A stretch of DNA of 9,773 nucleotides. Source: JALOOE01 sp964423545 (GTDB lineage Bacteria > Chloroflexota > Anaerolineae > CG2-30-64-16). Both the position numbers and the translations under genes were made by a program. The stretch spans positions 1-9,773 of the forward strand of contig CAYRFV010000221.1 of the NCBI GenBank assembly GCA_964423545.1, in the 5' to 3' direction. The notes under the pieces are model-generated. The model worked only from the letters and a program-made list of their open reading frames with translations. It was not told where the DNA came from and did not search any database. Positions 6,446 through 9,773 of this stretch are shown here, one piece after another (position 1 is the first letter of the stretch; the number at the start of each line of letters is the position of its first letter).

Positions 6446-7546
6446 TCAGAGGATGAGCATTGCGTCCCCGAAGCTATAGAACCGATAACGCTCCCGGATT
6501 GCCTCGGCGTAGGCGCGATCGATCAGCGCCTTCCCCGCAAACGCACTGACAAGCACCAGCAGCGTCGACTTCGGCAGATGGAAATTGGTGATCATGGCAT
6601 CAGTGGCGCGAAAGAGGTGCCCTGGCCGGATGAACAGGTCCGTATGGCCCGTGAACGCTGCCACAGCCTGCCAACCGCAGACATTGTCCGCCGGGATCTC
6701 GTCGCAGGGGCGATAGCCGAGTGCAATCTTGGCTGCACTTTCCAGCGTGCGCACCACCGTGGTGCCTACAGCGATGACCCGCCCTCCGGCCAGCTTTGCC
6801 TCGTTGATCGCTCGCGCCGTCTCCAGGCTGAGCTCGGCCCACTCGCGGTGGATGCGATGCTGCTCGATGTGCTCGGTCTGCACGGGCCGGAATGTGTCCA
6901 GTCCGATGTGCAGTGTGACAAACGCCAGCCGAATGCCACGCTCGCGCAGTGCAATGAGCAGTTCTGGCGTGAAATGCAGGCCGGCCGTCGAGGAAGCAAC
7001 CGATCCCTCGACCCGGCTGTACACCGTCTGGTAGCGTTCTGGGTCTGCCAGCGGATGATGAATATATGGCGGCAGCGGCACGTCGCCGGCATCCCACAGC
7101 CACGCCTGCACCGGCGGATCGAACGCCACGATGCGGCCTCCGCCTGCCGTCTCCGCCAGGATCGTTGCGTGGATGTCGCGGCTGCCTTCGCTGGCCGCAC
7201 CGTGGCGCCTCACCTGCACGCAGACGCCCGGCCTCAACCCCTTGCCGCCAACGAGACATTCCCACGCGTTCGCCGTGACTGGATCCGCAGCGGGACGCAA
7301 CAGGAAGATCTCGACGTCGCCGCCGGTTGGCTTCCTGCCGTGCAGCCGAGCCGGTATCACGCGGCTGTCGTTCCCCACCAACAGATCGCCGGGACGCAGG
7401 TACTCGATCAAGTCGGCGAAACGCCGGTGCGCCAAAGCGGCGGTGCTCCGATCCACCACCAGCAGACGCGAAGCGTCGCGCGGCTCCATCGGCGTCTGTG
7501 CAATGAGCTCGGGGGGGAGATGGTAGTCGAAATCGCTGGTCTTCAT
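6446..7546 (-). CDS. queA: S-adenosylmethionine:tRNA ribosyltransferase-isomerase QueA
   Basis: QueA transfers and isomerises the ribosyl part of S-adenosylmethionine onto 7-aminomethyl-7-deazaguanine in tRNA, making epoxyqueuosine, the penultimate step of queuosine synthesis in the cytoplasm. The 366-residue product starts with the family N-terminus 'MKTSDFDYHLPPELIAQ'. It carries 'NDSRVIPARLHG' (59-70), 'LPPYIHH' (158-164), 'TAGLHFTPEL' (187-196), 'HIGLDTFRPV' (213-222), 'IAVGTTVVRTLES' (258-270) and 'ITNFHLPKSTLLVLVSAFAG' (319-338), spanning the whole family with no break. I took the ATG at 7546. A GTG at 7576 overlaps the upstream stop (GTGA) and would add ten residues not typical of the family. 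The segment before TAGLHF reads 'GSVASS' where 'GSVAAP' is usual, a mild variant. It is last in the pcm-rmlD-glycosyltransferase cluster. Confidence 0.96.
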   Translation of the reverse strand: MKTSDFDYHLPPELIAQTPMEPRDASRLLVVDRSTAALAHRRFADLIEYLRPGDLLVGNDSRVIPARLHGRKPTGGDVEIFLLRPAADPVTANAWECLVGGKGLRPGVCVQVRRHGAASEGSRDIHATILAETAGGGRIVAFDPPVQAWLWDAGDVPLPPYIHHPLADPERYQTVYSRVEGSVASSTAGLHFTPELLIALRERGIRLAFVTLHIGLDTFRPVQTEHIEQHRIHREWAELSLETARAINEAKLAGGRVIAVGTTVVRTLESAAKIALGYRPCDEIPADNVCGWQAVAAFTGHTDLFIRPGHLFRATDAMITNFHLPKSTLLVLVSAFAGKALIDRAYAEAIRERYRFYSFGDAMLIL

Positions 7547-7572
7547 GGGATCAGGTCGGCGGCCTCGCCCGG

Positions 7573-8532
7573 TCACGTCGCCACGTCAATGAGGAGACGT
7601 TCCAACGCCGGGGTCTCGGCCACGCGTCCAGTCTGCACAGCGCGCCGCCAGCCCAATACGCGCGGCAAGCCGGCGAGCCCCGCCAACTGCCCGCGCAACC
7701 GGGCGCGAGCCGCGGCGCCGCGCCACGCCGCCAACGCATCCCAGGTGACGCGCGCTTGCGCCCTGGCAATGCGCCCAAAATGGCGGCGGATCAGGTCGCC
7801 AGGCATGTCCTTGGCGATCACCCAGATCGTGTTGCGGCCCACGTAAAAGCTCGCCAGGGCGCCGCCGCCGGTGGCGCTCAAATGATGATAGAGCCGGGCG
7901 GCCGGCGCAAAGACCGCTTCCCAGCCCAGCAGTTGCAGCCGCCATGCCAGATCGACATCCTCCAGGTACATGAAGAGCCGTTCATCGAAGCCGCCAGCCT
8001 GCTCCCATGCGGCACGGCGATAGGCCACCCCGCCGCCGCAGCCGCCGAAGATGGCTGGCGCGTCATCGTACTGGCCGCGATCCACCTCCCAGACCCCGCG
8101 ATTGCGCGGGATGCCGTCCACACCCATCACATCGCCGGCGTTATGCAGCGTATCGCGGCGGTCGAACAGTAGCATCTTGCTCGCAACGGCGCCTGCTCTG
8201 GGGTGATCGACAGCCGCCGCGACCAATGCAGCCAGCCAGCCCGGCTCCGCCTCGGTGTCGTTGTTGAGCATCACAAGCAGGTCGCCGCGTGCGACGCGCG
8301 CGCCCGCGTTGCAGCCTGCCGCCAGCCCGCAGTTGTGCGCCAGGCGCACGATCTTGACTTGGGGATAGTTCCGTTCGACAAAGGCGACCGAATCGTCCGC
8401 GGACGCATCGTCGACGAGGATGACCTCGGTCAGTTCGCGCGGGTAGGTCTGTGCGGCCACTGCATCGAGACAGGGCGCGAGAAAGCGCAGACCGTTGTAG
8501 TTGGGAATGATGATGCTCGCAGGTGTTCGCAC
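7573..8532 (-). CDS. GT2 glycosyltransferase, rhamnosyltransferase-like
   Basis: The 319-residue GT-A fold glycosyltransferase uses a nucleotide sugar to extend a surface polysaccharide or glycolipid at the cytoplasmic face of the membrane. Residues 6-14 read 'SIIIPNYNG', the start of the nucleotide-binding fold, with acidic D41/D42 in 'VILVDDAS'. 'LNNDTEAEPGW' (89-99) is the DXD-like metal site, 'GGCGGGVAYRR' (163-173) the acceptor loop, and 'YLEDVDLAWR' (189-198) the ED catalytic-base motif. The C-terminal ~80 residues are Arg/Ala-rich and may associate with the membrane. The start is a GTG at 8532 without a clear ribosome binding site, 11 bp after the rmlD stop, which suggests translational coupling. 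The neighbouring rmlD makes dTDP-L-rhamnose likely as donor, but the acceptor and exact specificity are unknown. Confidence 0.9.
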   Translation of the reverse strand: MRTPASIIIPNYNGLRFLAPCLDAVAAQTYPRELTEVILVDDASADDSVAFVERNYPQVKIVRLAHNCGLAAGCNAGARVARGDLLVMLNNDTEAEPGWLAALVAAAVDHPRAGAVASKMLLFDRRDTLHNAGDVMGVDGIPRNRGVWEVDRGQYDDAPAIFGGCGGGVAYRRAAWEQAGGFDERLFMYLEDVDLAWRLQLLGWEAVFAPAARLYHHLSATGGGALASFYVGRNTIWVIAKDMPGDLIRRHFGRIARAQARVTWDALAAWRGAAARARLRGQLAGLAGLPRVLGWRRAVQTGRVAETPALERLLIDVAT

Positions 8533-8543
8533 GTCTGCACGTA

Positions 8544-9383
8544 CTAACGCTTCAGGGTCTCAACATACGCCGCCAGCGCCTGCTGCCACGGTCGGAGCAC
8601 CAGTCCCAGGGCGGCGCCATTCGTGTTCGCCAGGATGGCGTGCAGTGGCGGGCGGGAGGGCCGCGGCCAGTCGGCGCTGAGGATCGGCGACACCTCGATA
8701 CCCGGCCGCCCAACCAGGCGCATGATCTCTCGGGCGAAGTCGAAGCGCGAGCAGAAGCCGGCGTTGGTCAGGTGGTAAACACCGAAATGCCCGGTGGCGA
8801 CCAGCTTGAGGACGGCTGCCGCCAGATCGGGTGCGTAGGTCGGATTGCCAAACTCGTCGGCTGCCACGCGCAACTCACGGCTGCCTTCGGCTGCGGCCAG
8901 AATCTTCGTCACGAAGTTGGCGCCCCCCGGCCCGAACAGCCAGGCGATGCGGACGATGTAGAAGCGACCGGCGAGCAGATCGCGAACGATCTGCTCGCCG
9001 GCGGCCTTGCTGCGTGCATAAATGCTCATCGGATTCGGGCAATCCCACTCGCGATACAGGTCGCGCCGGGAGCCGTCGAACACCTCGTTGGTGCTGATGT
9101 GCAACATGGCTGCGCCCGCCCGCAGCGCGGCCAGGGCGACGTGCTGCGTGCCGACTGCATTCACGCGAAACGCCAGCTCGGGGTCGCGCTCGCAGCCATC
9201 GACATCGGTGTAGGCTGCTGCATGCACCACCAGTTCGGGCCGCCAATCGGCGATGAGGCTGACCGACGCGGTCTGCGTCATGTCAACCTCCGGCAGGTCG
9301 AGTTCGAAGATCTGATGCCCTTGAAACGCAGCGACAAGCTGCCGACCAAGCTGACCTTTTGAACCGGTGATTACGACTCGCAT
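8544..9383 (-). CDS. rmlD: dTDP-4-dehydrorhamnose reductase-like SDR (RmlD family)
   Basis: RmlD reduces dTDP-4-keto-L-rhamnose with NAD(P)H to dTDP-L-rhamnose, the last step of rhamnose donor synthesis. The 279-residue protein is an extended short-chain dehydrogenase of normal length. It has Rossmann motif 'TGSKGQLG' (6-13), 'VVHAAAYTDVDGCE' (52-65) and 'FRVNAVGT' (72-79). The catalytic set is T98 in 'ISTNEVFDG', Y122 and K126 in 'YARSKAAGE'. 'DEFGNPTYAPDLA' (176-188) and a C-terminal 'WPRPSRPPL' are also family-like. Most RmlD proteins have 'STDYVF' where this reads 'STNEVF', so a related sugar-nucleotide reductase is possible. ATG 9383 follows the pcm stop by 5 bp, and the next gene is an apparent rhamnosyltransferase, which supports the role. 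No rmlA, rmlB or rmlC is in the window. Confidence 0.88.
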   Translation of the reverse strand: MRVVITGSKGQLGRQLVAAFQGHQIFELDLPEVDMTQTASVSLIADWRPELVVHAAAYTDVDGCERDPELAFRVNAVGTQHVALAALRAGAAMLHISTNEVFDGSRRDLYREWDCPNPMSIYARSKAAGEQIVRDLLAGRFYIVRIAWLFGPGGANFVTKILAAAEGSRELRVAADEFGNPTYAPDLAAAVLKLVATGHFGVYHLTNAGFCSRFDFAREIMRLVGRPGIEVSPILSADWPRPSRPPLHAILANTNGAALGLVLRPWQQALAAYVETLKR

Positions 9384-9388
9384 CGATG

Positions 9389-9773
9389 CTACATAGACCT
9401 TTCGTCGAATGGGTCCGAACGCCGGTCAGGGCGCAACGCGAACAGCCTGTCCAACTCAGAGCGCACAAGTTGCACTGCCGGATCCTCTGACCGGTCGCGT
9501 GAGGCTATCGCCACCAGAGGCACGAAGCGCACTTCGGCCAATAGCTCTCGGCGCAAATGGCCTCCGAGCTTTTCGATCAGCCAGAGGCATTGATCCCACG
9601 AAGACGCGCCGACCGGGATCACCAACCTGCCGCCTTCCGCCAACTGCGCGGCCAGGGCGGGCGGCACATCGGACGCCGCCGCGGTGACGATGATGCCGTC
9701 GAACGGCGCGTGCTCGGGCCAGCCCAGCCGGCCGTCGCCGGTCTGCACCGCGATCGCATAGCCCAGGCCACGA
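9389..9773 (-). CDS. pcm: Protein-L-isoaspartate O-methyltransferase, C-terminal part
   Basis: This gene enters from the right edge, and its N-terminal half lies outside the window. The 127 visible residues begin in the SAM-binding domain: 'GLGYAIAVQTGDGRLGWPE' matches the segment around the acidic SAM-contacting region of this family. 'APFDGIIVTAAASDVPPAL', 'GGRLVIPVG' and 'VRFVPL' follow in the expected order. The enzyme methylates L-isoaspartyl residues of damaged proteins so that they can revert to aspartate. The chain continues about 38 residues past FVPL, where many family members end; this Arg/Asp-rich tail is unusual. The stop codon is 5 bp before the rmlD ATG, so the two are surely co-transcribed. 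Confidence 0.92.
   Translation of the reverse strand, partial: RGLGYAIAVQTGDGRLGWPEHAPFDGIIVTAAASDVPPALAAQLAEGGRLVIPVGASSWDQCLWLIEKLGGHLRRELLAEVRFVPLVAIASRDRSEDPAVQLVRSELDRLFALRPDRRSDPFDERSM

Noticed and set aside
6206..7846. 546-codon plus-strand open frame
   Set aside because: It runs antisense across queA and the end of the glycosyltransferase gene. The GC-rich codon bias leaves the opposite strand open, and its product is Arg/His/Gln-rich with no recognisable domain.
8523..9362. 279-codon plus-strand open frame
   Set aside because: It is an exact antisense shadow of rmlD, with no motif and no start signals.

Overview
This window is GC-rich, and every gene I can support lies on the minus strand. 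It looks like a chromosomal segment of a Chloroflexota-type bacterium (Caldilinea/Roseiflexus/Anaerolineae-like). That placement is inferred from protein style: a secreted lipoprotein with an (AVPPT)n linker, a very large SARP-type regulator with BTAD, ATPase and TPR regions, and a small protein of the 'HLFLLRLWREE...WRG...RYFRS' kind. No ribosomal or tRNA marker is present to confirm it.

Layout in the direction of transcription (right to left). (1) 9773-6446 is a tight housekeeping and cell-surface cluster. It holds the C-terminal part of protein-L-isoaspartate methyltransferase (pcm), a dTDP-4-dehydrorhamnose reductase-like SDR (rmlD), a GT2 rhamnosyltransferase-like glycosyltransferase, and queA (queuosine tRNA modification), with gaps of 5, 11 and at most 26 bp. 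(2) 6445-6104 is the leader of the regulator gene, with a weak hairpin after queA and a promoter whose -10 lies inside a 13-bp palindrome. (3) 6103-2573 encodes a 1176-residue SARP/AfsR-like regulator. (4) 2572-2378 is a short control region: two identical 11-bp direct repeats in tandem plus a third imperfect copy, exactly 8 bp upstream of an extended -10 box. (5) 2377-2117 is a small conserved hypothetical protein. (6) 2014-839 is a lipoprotein with two tandem OsmC/Ohr domains. (7) 838-355 is the only stretch over 300 bp without a gene; it holds a MITE-like inverted-repeat element, hairpins and a promoter. (8) 354-1 is the N-terminal part of a polytopic membrane protein, possibly a b-type cytochrome.

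The most interesting idea is that blocks 3-6 form one unit. The repeat and -10 geometry in block 4 matches what is established for Streptomyces SARP activators (direct repeats at 11-bp spacing, proximal repeat 8 bp from the -10). The SARP-type gene lies immediately upstream of it, and the genes downstream are the small protein and the duplicated extracytoplasmic OsmC lipoprotein. This would be a SARP-controlled envelope peroxide or thiol-redox module. It is an inference from sequence geometry and gene order and has not been tested.
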